A stretch of 44,382 bases of DNA from CAYGVT01 sp964353355 (lineage in GTDB: Archaea > Thermoplasmatota > DTKX01 > GCA-020343715), in assembly GCA_964353355.1 (NCBI GenBank), contig CAYGVT010000034.1, positions 1-44,382 of the forward strand, read 5' to 3'. The notes under the pieces were generated by a model that saw only the letters and a list, made by a program, of their open reading frames with translations, ran no database searches and was not told the DNA's origin. The first letter of the stretch is position 1. Every line of letters starts with the position of its first letter. Position numbers and translations under genes: made by a program. Of the stretch, positions 24,301-31,433 are shown one piece after another.

Positions 24301-25661
24301 TGGCGCACGATGACGCCCTCGCGCGTGCAGTCTGACACCGTCACGCCCTCGACGAGACCGCGCACGCCGTCGATGTAAAGCCCGTTGCGCATCCTGGTCA
24401 TCGTGCAGTTCACCACTGCCACGTCGGAGTCCTGGAGGTACAGTCCCCTGTCCTCGGAGTAGTCCGGTCGTTGGATGGTGCCCGTGGCGTTGAGGCGCTC
24501 GATGCGCAGGCCTTCGCACATGGTCGCCTGGACCGAGAACGTGGTGTTGAGGGTGGTCAGGTCGACGCACTCGCCCGAGGACCTCTGGGCGCGCAGCCCC
24601 CAGTAGGAATCGACCGCGGACACGCCATCGATGTGCACGGTCGAGAGGTACGCATGGATGGCGGCGTCCTCCGTCCCCGTATGATGGCTGTCTCTGAGCC
24701 ATGCCTCGGATTGGACCAGTCGCAGGTCGTTGGTGCAACCGGAGAAGGAGAGGTTGCTGAGCCATGCAATCGAGGTGTGCACGACCATTGCGTCGACCAG
24801 GCACTGGTCGAGGACCGTGCCGTTCGCCAACAGCGTACAGCCGTAGACGCCTACGCCCAGCAGTGAAGTGGAGGCGAACTCGCATCCACCCTGTAGATCG
24901 ACGAAGGACGAGTAGCCGACAATGCCCTCCCGGCACGCACGGAACACCCCTCCGGTGACCTTGAGGGTGGACGCGTCGACGAGGGCGCCGATGTCGCACT
25001 CCACGATGCCCAGGCCCGCGGAGCCGGTCATCTCGCAGTATCCCCCGCCGGTGACCGCGACGCCGATCTGGCACCGCACGAAGCTGGGGTTCGCCACCTC
25101 CACGATGGCGCCATCGACCCATAGCCCCACGAGGCCGTCCTGGAACAGGACGTCCGTGAGCTGCGAGGCCGTGGCGACGTGGACGCCGGACCGGTCGCCG
25201 GACCCCGCGTGCGATGCGCCCGCCTTCGTGACGGCGGACGACGACAGCACGAAGTTGGAGCCCGGCTCGGCGTCAATGTAGTACGGCAGCAGCGGGTCGC
25301 CCGCTCCGAAGCCGCACGAGCGCGCGTCCAGGGTCCCGCCCCCGTGCACCACGATGCCCTTGGCTGACGTGGGCTCCGACCATATCCAGACGTCACAGAG
25401 GTAGAGCGTGAGCCTCCCGTAGATGTGGAGGTCCCCGTGGACGTCGAGCGTGCGGGCGCTGTGGGACACGCTCTCCGAGGCACCGATGGCCCAATCGCCG
25501 GACGCGGGCGGTTCCGTGCTCGCGCGCCCCTCGTCCGCGAGCACGACGAGGCAGAGGGCCAGGGCGAGCACCAGGACGAGAACCAGGACGAGCACGTGCG
25601 CAAGGCGCCTCGCGCTGGAGATGCAAGGGGCGGTGTCCCCCGAAGCGCCAGGCTCGTCCAT
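21306..25661 (-). CDS. Giant secreted beta-helix protein, large paralog A
   Basis: 1451 aa from a leaderless ATG (TATA box 28 nt upstream). The hydrophobic signal segment (residues about 20-44) is an almost pure Leu/Val run. The beta-helix spans about 55-1040 with many VxxCxF rungs (VEGCYFTNHAS, VARCEFRD, VVNCTMTR). A sandwich domain starts near 1062 (WWYVSVRVVWANATELP), then three Ig-like repeats, PQGPDWWSAVPF and a membrane helix near 1420-1440. First gene of pair A, 129 nt downstream of the Ras-like GTPase gene but with its own promoter. Large and small members differ mainly in helix length, so each pair may form one surface complex; this is inference. Confidence 0.87.
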   Translation of the reverse strand: MDEPGASGDTAPCISSARRLAHVLVLVLVLVLALALCLVVLADEGRASTEPPASGDWAIGASESVSHSARTLDVHGDLHIYGRLTLYLCDVWIWSEPTSAKGIVVHGGGTLDARSCGFGAGDPLLPYYIDAEPGSNFVLSSSAVTKAGASHAGSGDRSGVHVATASQLTDVLFQDGLVGLWVDGAIVEVANPSFVRCQIGVAVTGGGYCEMTGSAGLGIVECDIGALVDASTLKVTGGVFRACREGIVGYSSFVDLQGGCEFASTSLLGVGVYGCTLLANGTVLDQCLVDAMVVHTSIAWLSNLSFSGCTNDLRLVQSEAWLRDSHHTGTEDAAIHAYLSTVHIDGVSAVDSYWGLRAQRSSGECVDLTTLNTTFSVQATMCEGLRIERLNATGTIQRPDYSEDRGLYLQDSDVAVVNCTMTRMRNGLYIDGVRGLVEGVTVSDCTREGVIVRQSTLTMRDVEVTNATDGFLLSVYSRARLEGCIASYCRAAGFNITSGASDTLLRCNSSGCWVGMTVYLSTPSIIDCAVHQFDRYGHPLFMTYGIDCVEGAPSIVGGTVSGAGTGIRLAGSKAVVSGTTFRDISSHCVEVEESSGDEISRCTFIGQAGTIGISVNRSSPLIVGNTMRNLSYGVFVFDRSHPRLVGNLIEHIEWDGVLAILNCSVDLEGNTVRDCQSNALTVAFDARATSRGDVFELSGASNVLVQQGSSLDIEGSTMRWASIGLHGQGARALRVARCEFRDSNQGIRVEPLGELRGTDVRVEGCYFTNHASYCIGATASNLTVIDCTLLDNMAGIQVWNATSPVRVLDCSIVAAWLFGLMAEGSEVEWTVERSCRLVDADVTGHVAMGVLSGAKLEVVGSRIVIVGTGCDWFVNDGALLMRDVQMVAPGRCAFRALDSDVSLVECAFEGLGVPGTTSPGEMGMTIERSTLAVTNTTLKRADAGLALIESTATLANTTIVECSLYGVYSTGSDLALSNCTITRIATGTCLYAASSTVDAERTELSLSRSGLELHDVDARLGNSSIGGMAVAGIDVSGGTAVLVNTTHDPATARVQLGGVLEAWWYVSVRVVWANATELPAAIVTVVDGSGRTVARGSPREDGRVGATLLLAYSRTAGGLSLKGPHTVSAQLHGFNASRTLELTSSVDVELRLLDETAPTFELVSPPAPETWSRSGTVEVFGRAVDAGSGTRTVEARLDYGPSPVVSQGASFTFTFKVTSGQHVVSLRCVDWAGNAANATLVVNVETTPLALAIGSPADASSSNATAVEVAGLVSRAGATVRVNGALATVEGDLFRHELAVHEGANAIRVEATDAYGHRAEGNVTLWVDRTPPGLSVASSRLVNTTLGWVAVRGNVSADAELTINSVPVLVRDGAFDVSFPVGMGESFVVVRATDAVGNAAEVRILVDRLPEEEPPQGPDWWSAVPFAILLPLLMAAEWYAIVRPDRGEEGA

Positions 25662-25684
25662 GGTGCGGATTAGGGAGCGGGCGG

Positions 25685-25692
25685 TCTTATAC
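25685..25692 (-). promoter_or_regulatory. TATA box of large paralog A
   Basis: GGTATAAGA on the minus strand, centred 28 nt before the ATG. Confidence 0.65.
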
Positions 25693-25789
25693 CTTTTGGA
25701 GTGGTGTCTGAGGGACGTCCAGTCGGGCCCAGGGGGTCACCCAGGGGTGGTGGGGAAGGTGATGCCGCGGGTTGAGGGGGGCCGCGCCC

Positions 25790-26341
25790 TCAGTCCTCGC
25801 CAGTGTGCTCCGTTACCATCCTGCCGATGGTGACGAAGGCCGTCTCGACGTTGTCGCCGGACTTGGCGGACGTGAAGAGGAAGGGCGCGTCGTAGGACTC
25901 GGCGAGCTCGGCCAGGTCCTCCTCCTTTATCTTGACCTCGTCCTTCAGGTCGGCCTTGTTGGCGCAGATGATGACCGGAATCTTGCCAGTTATCTCGAAC
26001 ATGGACTCGATCCAGCCGGTTATCTCGTCGAGCGTGTGGGGCCGGGTCAGGTCGCACACCGCGATTCCGCCCTTGGCCATGTGGAAGTAGGAGTGGGAGA
26101 GGATGGGGCGGAAGCCCTTCTGGCCCATGATGTCCCAGATCATCATCGTGATGTCGATCTTGCGGTCGCGGTTGGGGTAGTTGATGATGACGTCCTTCTT
26201 GGAGATCTTGGTTCCGATGGTGGTGAGGTAGTGGTCCGAGAACTCGTTGTGGACGAACCTCTGGATGAGGCTCGTCTTGCCGACGGCGTTCTCGCCGATG
26301 AGGCATATCTTGTACTTGCGCTTCTCCAGCTCAGTCATCAT
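25790..26341 (-). CDS. Ras/Rab-like small GTPase
   Basis: 183 aa from ATG 26341; ATG 26338 and an upstream GTG 26359 are alternatives. All five G motifs are visible: GENAVGKTS (16-24), a switch I Thr in TTIGTKIS (about 41), WDIMGQKG (69-76, with the Gln equivalent to Ras Q61), NKAD (128-131) and TSAK (157-160). This is a Rab/Ras-type nucleotide switch. There is no C-terminal Cys, so no prenyl anchor. No Roadblock, GAP or exchange-factor gene is in the window. It lies just upstream of the giant surface-protein genes on the same strand. A role in their delivery or in polarity is possible but unproven. Confidence 0.92.
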   Translation of the reverse strand: MMTELEKRKYKICLIGENAVGKTSLIQRFVHNEFSDHYLTTIGTKISKKDVIINYPNRDRKIDITMMIWDIMGQKGFRPILSHSYFHMAKGGIAVCDLTRPHTLDEITGWIESMFEITGKIPVIICANKADLKDEVKIKEEDLAELAESYDAPFLFTSAKSGDNVETAFVTIGRMVTEHTGED

Positions 26342-26390
26342 GCCCACCCAAGAGCCCACACTGTGGGGACGGCGATGTATTCGCCCCCCC

Positions 26391-26400
26391 CTTATTATAC
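26391..26400 (-). promoter_or_regulatory. TATA box of the Ras-like GTPase gene
   Basis: GTATAATAAG on the minus strand. Expected transcription start about 26370, which leaves a roughly 30-nt leader containing GGGTGGG just before the ATGs. Confidence 0.6.
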
Positions 26401-26467
26401 GTTTCTCTCCCGGTGTATCTGGCTGAGAGGAACGCCAGCATGTCCAGCGACGGCCGGGGGACGCGCC

Positions 26468-27286
26468 TCAGACCAATGTCCTCGCACCGATGCGGCGCAG
26501 GCGCTCGCACGCCTCCCTCACATGGGACGCGGCCCTCGGGAGCTGGTCGTAGCCGTGCGAGTCCGAGCCCACGAACACGCGCGCGCCCTCCCTCGCGACG
26601 GCCTCCACGGTCGCCCACGGGGGAGAGGGGCCCGCCCCGGACCCGTCCGCGACCCCGATGAGGTTGAGCTCCACGGCCATGCCCCTCGACGCCGCGCGAC
26701 GGCAGATGCCGAGCACGCGCGCGTCCGCGGCCGCCCGCTCCCCGGTGGTGATGTCCGCCAGGGCGTCGTTGCCCCTGAACACGGCGTCGGCGTGCGGCAG
26801 GCAGTCGGCCATGCCCGAGTCCACGAGCGAGCCCAGGCCGTCGAGGTAGGCGTCGAGCACCTCCCGGAAGGTGTGCACCTGAAGCGCGAGGCGCATGTCG
26901 TGCTCCCACGTCACGGCCCACCGGTCGAACACGAAGTGCGCCGAGCCCAGCACGCGGTCGAGCTCGCGGCGGTGGCGGTCGAGCCACTCGGCCGTGAGGG
27001 CGTTGAGGTCCGGCCTGAGCGGGTAGTGCTCGACCTCGATGCCCAGGGTGACCTCCGGGAACGCCGCCTTGGCCCGGTCGTAGGCCTCGAAGTAGGACGC
27101 GACCCTGTCCGCATGGAAGCAGAACGCCGGGCGGTCCAGGTAGGTCGCCTCGAAGTGGTCCGCGAACCCGAGGGCGACCCCGAGCTCGCGGCCGAGGGCG
27201 GCGAGCCCCTCGAGCGTGGCCTTGGGGTCCTTGACGTCCTTGGAGCGGTTGGAGTGGACATGCAAGTCGTGGGCGGCGTGTCGCAC
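26468..27286 (-). CDS. PHP-family phosphoesterase (histidinol-phosphatase-like)
   Basis: 272 aa from GTG 27286, which sits 27-28 nt after a TATA-like box; TTG 27298 is an in-frame alternative. PHP metal ligands are visible: HDLHVHSNRSKD (first motif), GFADHFEAT, LGIEVEHYP, VLGSAHFVFD, CLPHADAVF and the terminal VGSDSHGYD. The family hydrolyses phosphate esters with a trinuclear metal centre. HisK-type histidinol phosphatase is the closest match by layout, but the true substrate cannot be read from sequence. No histidine genes are nearby. Divergent from the antiporter gene. Confidence 0.85.
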   Translation of the reverse strand: MRHAAHDLHVHSNRSKDVKDPKATLEGLAALGRELGVALGFADHFEATYLDRPAFCFHADRVASYFEAYDRAKAAFPEVTLGIEVEHYPLRPDLNALTAEWLDRHRRELDRVLGSAHFVFDRWAVTWEHDMRLALQVHTFREVLDAYLDGLGSLVDSGMADCLPHADAVFRGNDALADITTGERAAADARVLGICRRAASRGMAVELNLIGVADGSGAGPSPPWATVEAVAREGARVFVGSDSHGYDQLPRAASHVREACERLRRIGARTLV

Positions 27287-27308
27287 GGCGCTCGGCAACG
27301 CCGGGGCG

Positions 27309-27317
27309 CCTTATCAA
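27309..27317 (-). promoter_or_regulatory. Promoter box of the PHP gene
   Basis: TTGATAAGG on the minus strand, about 27 nt before GTG 27286. Confidence 0.45.
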
Positions 27318-27330
27318 GCCTCCGCCAGCA

Positions 27331-27340
27331 AAGCCCTTAT
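27331..27340 (+). promoter_or_regulatory. Promoter box of the antiporter gene
   Basis: AAGCCCTTAT, centred 27 nt before GTG 27364; leaderless. Confidence 0.55.
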
Positions 27341-27363
27341 GAGGCCCCACGGCCCTCCATGCG

Positions 27364-28581
27364 GTGATGGACGGGGGCAAGGAGGGGGGGCAGCCGGAGG
27401 AGCCGGAGACCGCCGCCGACACCTTCGAGCCCGCGCTGGTGCCATCTGTCGTGCGACCAGGCACACTCGTCTTCACGATGAGCAAGGCGGGGAGGGCAAT
27501 CCTGCTCCTGCTCCTGGCCGCGCCCGCGGCGATCGCGCTCCAGGTCAGCGGTGGCAGCCCCACGATGGTGTTCGCGCTCGCGGCCGTCGCCATCGTCCCG
27601 CTGGCCGCGCTCATGGGCCGGGCGACCGAGGAGCTCGCGCTCAGGTCAGGCCCGGGCGTGTCGGGGCTCCTCAACGCCACCTTCGGCAACGCGACGGAGC
27701 TCATCATCGCGGGCGTCGCCATCAAGGAGGGGCTCTCCGCCGTCGCCAAGGCGTCCATCACGGGCTCGATTGTGGGCAACATCCTGCTGGTGATGGGGAT
27801 GTCGTTCGCGCTGGGCGGGCTCAGGCACAACTACCAGCGGTTCCAGACCTCGATGGCCTCCGCGACGCTCTCGATGCTCACCGTGTCGGTCGTGGGCATC
27901 ACGATGCCCTCGATGTACCAGTACATCCAGACCGGCTTCGAGGACGTGGACGAATCGACGGGGCCCATCGTGCTGCTGAGCGCGCTCATCGCATCCGTCC
28001 TGCTCGGGGTCTACATCCTCTACCTCGTCTTCTCGCTGCGCACGCACAGGCCCATGTTCGACGGGAACGCGCACGGCGCCGTCGCGGAGCGCCTGCCCGC
28101 CCCGGTCCCCTCGCTCGAGCACTGGTCCATGGGCGCGGCCGTGCTGGTCCTGGCCATCACGACCGTGTGCGTCGCGGGCATGTCGGAGGTGATGGTGGGA
28201 CAAGTCGAGGACCTCACGTCGAGGATGGGCATCTCGCAGCTCTTCATCGGGGTCATCATCATCGCCATCGTGGGCAACGCGGCCGAGCACTCGACGGCGG
28301 TCCTCATGGCGTGGCGGGGGCGGACCGAGCTGAGCTTCCAGATAGCGATGGGCAGCTCGGTGCAGATAGCCCTGCTCGTCACGCCCCTGCTCGTGATGTT
28401 CAGCTTCGCCATCGGGGACCCGATGGCGCTCGTGTTCGAGCCGTTCGAGCTGGTCTCCATGATACTCACGCTGGGCATCGCCACCGTCATCACCATCGAC
28501 GGGGAGGCGACGTGGTTCGAGGGCGCGATGCTCGTGGCCATCTTCCTCGTGCTCGCGGCCGTGTTCTACGTCCACCCCTGA
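27364..28581 (+). CDS. CAX-type Ca2+/H+ antiporter
   Basis: 405 aa; GTG 27364, with ATG as the second codon. About eleven membrane segments. The two inverted alpha-repeats of the Ca2+/cation antiporter superfamily are clear: FGNATELIIAGVAIKEG with SITGSIVGNILLVMG in the first half, and VGNAAEHSTAVLMAW with IAMGSSVQIALLV in the second. The Glu of GNATE and GNAAEH bind the cation. An acidic central loop (EDVDESTG) lies between membrane segments. It exports Ca2+ (or Mn2+) in exchange for protons. Stand-alone gene between divergent PHP and convergent thiDN. Confidence 0.93.
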   Translation: MMDGGKEGGQPEEPETAADTFEPALVPSVVRPGTLVFTMSKAGRAILLLLLAAPAAIALQVSGGSPTMVFALAAVAIVPLAALMGRATEELALRSGPGVSGLLNATFGNATELIIAGVAIKEGLSAVAKASITGSIVGNILLVMGMSFALGGLRHNYQRFQTSMASATLSMLTVSVVGITMPSMYQYIQTGFEDVDESTGPIVLLSALIASVLLGVYILYLVFSLRTHRPMFDGNAHGAVAERLPAPVPSLEHWSMGAAVLVLAITTVCVAGMSEVMVGQVEDLTSRMGISQLFIGVIIIAIVGNAAEHSTAVLMAWRGRTELSFQIAMGSSVQIALLVTPLLVMFSFAIGDPMALVFEPFELVSMILTLGIATVITIDGEATWFEGAMLVAIFLVLAAVFYVHP

Positions 28582-28619
28582 GGCCATGGCGTCCCGCGCG
28601 CCGCGGCCGTGCGGGCGTG

Positions 28620-29960
28620 CTACTCCCGGTCCATCATCCGCCGCACCTTGTCGACGACCTCGGCGGGGTCGTGCCCGAGCACCCGCATCTGCGGTTCGAC
28701 GTTGGTCCCGCCCGCGTCCTCGATGACGTCGGGCACCGCGCCGTGCCTGAGGATGGCATCCTCCGTGCCCCACTCGACCTCGGGGTCGGCGTCGGCGGGC
28801 GTGTCCGCGCGCTCGAAGGAGGCAACGACGAGCCCCGCCTCCCTCGCGCGCCGCAGGTGGTCCTCGTTCCGGCGGACGTTGGCGGCGGCGCGCATCTCGG
28901 GGTCGTGCCGCATGGCGGCGAGCACGACGCTGGCCATGTACCGCGAGGCCCCGTAGTTCACGTGGCCCAGCGCCTGGGCGCGGGCGCACACCCTGTGGAT
29001 ACGGCCTGACAGCGCCGCGACGTCCTCGTGCGAGGCCGCGTAGGGCAGCGCGTAGCACACGTTCATGCCCACCTCGGGCACCCAGTCCCCGGTGAGCGAT
29101 TCCTCGAGCTGGCGCACAGCGAGCCTGACCTTGCGCGCGACCTCCCACTGCATCGCGGCCATGCGCGCGTTGGCCATGTGGTCCAGGTAGAGCGCACCCC
29201 CGCCCACGGGGTAGGCCGCGACGATGGCGGACTGGACGACGCGCTCGGCCCTCCCGACGGCGCGCGCGAGGCTCTCCCCGGTGGCCATGTACCCGGCCAC
29301 GAGCGCGGTGAGCGCGCACCCCTTTCCGTGGAACGTGCCCGGCAGCCTCCGGTGCTTGAACTCCTCGAACCGGCCCTTGGCCGTGCACAGCACGTCCACG
29401 ACCGTGTCCCCCGTGGACAGGTGGCCCCCCTTGAGCAGCACGGCGGACGGGCCCAGCTCTCGCAGGTCCTCGGCCGCGCGCTTCATGTCGTCCAGGGTGC
29501 GCAGCTTGTGCCCCCGCAGCAGCGCGGACGCCTCGTCGGCGTTGGGCACGAGCACCTCCGCGTGCGGCAGCAGCTCCCTGCGGATGGCCTCGGAGAGCCG
29601 CTCCTCGGACAGGCTGTCCCCCGAGGTCGCGACGAGAACCGGGTCGACCACGGTCGAGATGCGGTACTCCGCGAGCTTCCGCGAGACGGCCGCGCAGATG
29701 TCCGCCGAGCAGAGCATGCCGGTCTTGGCCCACCTGGGCGCGAGGTCCTGCGCCACCGCGTCGACCTGCTCCTCGACCGCGCGTGGCGTGAGCGGGATGA
29801 CGTTGCGCACGCCCCTCGAGTTCTGGGCGGTGATGGCCGTGATGGCCGAGGCGCCGTGCACGCCCGCGACCGCGAACGCGCGCAGGTCGGCCTGGATGCC
29901 GGCGCCACCGGAGCTGTCAGAGCCCGCGACCGTGAGCACGACGGGTGGTCCTCGTGGCAT
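28620..29960 (-). CDS. thiDN: ThiD-ThiN fusion: HMP(-P) kinase / thiamine-phosphate synthase
   Basis: 446 aa from a leaderless ATG. Residues 1-262 are the ribokinase-fold HMP kinase: AGSDSSGGAGIQAD, AITAQNSRGV, WAKTGML, VVDPVLVATSG, VLKGGH, and an anion-hole segment HGKGCALTA in place of the common HGTGCT. Residues about 270-446 are ThiN: VPEVGMNVCYALPYA, GHVNYGASRYMASVVLAAM, ANVRRNEDHLRRA, AGGTNVEPQMRVLG. The protein phosphorylates hydroxymethylpyrimidine and joins it to the thiazole phosphate, the standard archaeal thiamine route. Monocistronic. Confidence 0.95.
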   Translation of the reverse strand: MPRGPPVVLTVAGSDSSGGAGIQADLRAFAVAGVHGASAITAITAQNSRGVRNVIPLTPRAVEEQVDAVAQDLAPRWAKTGMLCSADICAAVSRKLAEYRISTVVDPVLVATSGDSLSEERLSEAIRRELLPHAEVLVPNADEASALLRGHKLRTLDDMKRAAEDLRELGPSAVLLKGGHLSTGDTVVDVLCTAKGRFEEFKHRRLPGTFHGKGCALTALVAGYMATGESLARAVGRAERVVQSAIVAAYPVGGGALYLDHMANARMAAMQWEVARKVRLAVRQLEESLTGDWVPEVGMNVCYALPYAASHEDVAALSGRIHRVCARAQALGHVNYGASRYMASVVLAAMRHDPEMRAAANVRRNEDHLRRAREAGLVVASFERADTPADADPEVEWGTEDAILRHGAVPDVIEDAGGTNVEPQMRVLGHDPAEVVDKVRRMMDRE

Positions 29961-29982
29961 GCGTGTCCGATGGTCGGGCGCG

Positions 29983-29990
29983 GATATAAG
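29983..29990 (-). promoter_or_regulatory. TATA box of thiDN
   Basis: CTTATATC on the minus strand, centred 26 nt before the ATG. No room for a 5' TPP riboswitch if the start is leaderless. Confidence 0.65.
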
Positions 29991-30063
29991 TGTGGCGCAG
30001 CTAACGCGGTCGATGCGGGCGTCCTCAGGCAGGGGCCTCAGGGCCGAGGGCCCACATTCGCTC

Positions 30064-30100
30064 ACCCCCACCCCCCCACCCGGCGTCCTACCCCCCCGTC
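30064..30100 (-). other. G-run tract able to form a G-quadruplex
   Basis: On the minus strand the runs are G7, GG, GGG, G7 and G5 with short spacers. It lies directly upstream of the TATA box of the small Cys protein gene and downstream of the thiDN promoter. It could melt or block the promoter. Confidence 0.4.
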
Positions 30101-30102
30101 CG

Positions 30103-30112
30103 GATTATATAA
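30103..30112 (+). promoter_or_regulatory. TATA box of the small Cys protein gene
   Basis: GATTATATAA, one of the best TATA matches in the window, centred 29 nt before ATG 30137. Confidence 0.65.
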
Positions 30113-30136
30113 GGCGCCTCGGACAATCGCATCGAC

Positions 30137-30355
30137 ATGGAGGTGAACGCAATGGAGAGCCCAGCCATCCCCGGGACGTGCGTCCCTGGTGGCCCCGGGC
30201 AAGGTCCTTCTCGCGAAGGGCTCGGCCCTGAGGCCTTGGCATTCATCATCGACCTCGGTATCTGTCCCGGTGGCATCTGCCCCCGATCGAGGGAGGGCTG
30301 CAACCCGCAGTGCCCCGCGCTGCGGGAGTGGGTGTCGGAAGTGTCCGGGGGATGA
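30137..30355 (+). CDS. Small Cys-containing protein
   Basis: 72 aa from ATG 30137 (leaderless). ATG 30152, with a GGAGGTG ribosome site 7 nt upstream, is equally good and gives 67 aa. Gly/Pro-rich, with five Cys; four form C-x4-C-x6-C-x3-C (CPGGICPRSREGCNPQC), which could hold a metal. No homology recognised. A strong promoter and two good starts support expression, but the frame is short and could be a chance ORF. Confidence 0.45.
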   Translation: MEVNAMESPAIPGTCVPGGPGQGPSREGLGPEALAFIIDLGICPGGICPRSREGCNPQCPALREWVSEVSGG

Positions 30356-30480
30356 CGGCGCACGGGCTGGCCCGCGACATCCCCGGTCGGGGACTCCGCG
30401 GTCCATCCCGCGAGGCCCTGAAAGGGGACGCAGAGCGAACGCAGCGACCGGACCCCCTGTCGGGATGCGCTCCCCCTGTA

Positions 30481-30518
30481 CCTACCGAGGTCGGAGGATC
30501 CTACCGAGGTCGGAGGAT
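30481..30518. repeat. Two perfect tandem 19-bp repeats upstream of a TATA box
   Basis: CCTACCGAGGTCGGAGGAT occurs twice, head to tail with no spacer (30481-30499, 30500-30518). Each copy holds the dyad CCGA-gg-TCGG. The array ends 4 nt before the TATA box of the next gene, the usual place for archaeal activator sites. Confidence 0.8.
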
Positions 30519-30520
30519 AA

Positions 30521-30530
30521 ACGATATATC
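30521..30530 (+). promoter_or_regulatory. TATA box of the 240-aa unknown gene
   Basis: ACGATATATC; predicted transcription start near 30553, just before a 14-bp palindrome. Confidence 0.6.
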
Positions 30531-30555
30531 TCCCGAGGGCATTGGTGAGCCTGGA

Positions 30556-30569
30556 CGGACCGCGGTCCG
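30556..30569. promoter_or_regulatory. 14-bp palindrome at the transcription start
   Basis: CGGACCGCGGTCCG, perfect. It sits a few bases after the expected start of the 240-aa gene, a typical repressor position. The 10-bp core also occurs inside coding genes, so specificity is uncertain. Confidence 0.4.
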
Positions 30570-30591
30570 CCCGAGGGTGGGCAGGGTCACC

Positions 30592-31314
30592 ATGCAGGAG
30601 TGCACGTTCACGGCCAAGCAGATACGCCAGTTGCGGGAGAGGGCGTGGAAGGGCATCAAGTTCCCGGAGAAGGTCCCACAGGGCTGGAGCAGGAGCACCG
30701 TGGACCCCACGCTGCTGCTGGAGAGCTTCGACGCGCTCTCGCTGCGCAAGGGCTACACCCTGCGAGCCTACCAGTACCGGGAGGGGGGCAAGGGCGCGGG
30801 GTACATCTGGGCCATGCCCGCGGACGAGCCGTTCCCGGAGCCTCGCGACTGCGAGGAGAAGGGCAAGGGGCTCTTCGCCCCCCCGCGCCCGCGGCGCGCG
30901 CTCGACAACTTCATGATGGTCGTCACGGGCGACAGGTCGCCCGGAACGTACATGCACTCCTCCATCTTCAACAGAGAGGCGCTGCAGCTGGGTGCGGTGT
31001 GGCACGGTCAGGACTGGAGCACGTACGAGGTCGTCGACCGCAATCCCGTCCACCCCGATGAGGTCAAGGGCTACTCCGAGGAGGAGCTAAGGCACTGGCG
31101 ACCCGAGCAGTGGAAGATGAGGACGAAGGAGCCGCCCGAGTGGTGCCCGAGCGTGCAGGAGCTCAGGGACTTCGTGAGGGTCAAGTTCTTCACCCTGAGC
31201 GAGCTGGTCAGCATGAGCATCTACCTGCACGTCGACATGTACATCCCGGGGACTTACATGTTCCTCAAGAAGGAGAGCGTGGTGGCGACCGGCCCGAGGG
31301 GCCTCGCGCCGTAG
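30592..31314 (+). CDS. Conserved-looking protein of unknown function
   Basis: 240 aa from ATG 30592; GTG 30577 in frame is an alternative, and the longer open frame upstream crosses the promoter. Soluble, with no membrane segment or signal. It begins MQECTFTAKQIRQLRERAWKG; later features are YIWAMPADEPFPEP, a Trp/Glu-rich stretch (EELRHWRPEQWKM) and ELVSMSIYLHVDMYIPGTYMF. I do not recognise the family. It has the most elaborate control region in the window (tandem 19-bp repeats, TATA, palindrome), so it is probably regulated by a specific signal. Confidence 0.75.
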   Translation: MQECTFTAKQIRQLRERAWKGIKFPEKVPQGWSRSTVDPTLLLESFDALSLRKGYTLRAYQYREGGKGAGYIWAMPADEPFPEPRDCEEKGKGLFAPPRPRRALDNFMMVVTGDRSPGTYMHSSIFNREALQLGAVWHGQDWSTYEVVDRNPVHPDEVKGYSEEELRHWRPEQWKMRTKEPPEWCPSVQELRDFVRVKFFTLSELVSMSIYLHVDMYIPGTYMFLKKESVVATGPRGLAP

Positions 31315-31394
31315 CGGGTCTCCCGACCCGCCCTCCGCCCCGCATGCTCGATGCGTGGTGGGCGTCTCCGGATGGAGCCGCGGCGAGCAGAAAT

Positions 31395-31402
31395 CCTTTT
31401 AA
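31395..31402 (+). promoter_or_regulatory. Promoter box of the AIM24-family gene
   Basis: CCTTTTAA; the transcription start expected near 31425 favours ATG 31434 over ATG 31419. Confidence 0.5.
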
Positions 31403-31433
31403 TGCTCGGACCCCAATCATGAATGGGATTGGA

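Noticed and set aside
29961..30136. TPP riboswitch upstream of thiDN
   Set aside because: The TATA box is only 26 nt from the ATG, leaving no 5' leader. No THI-box-like sequence was seen.
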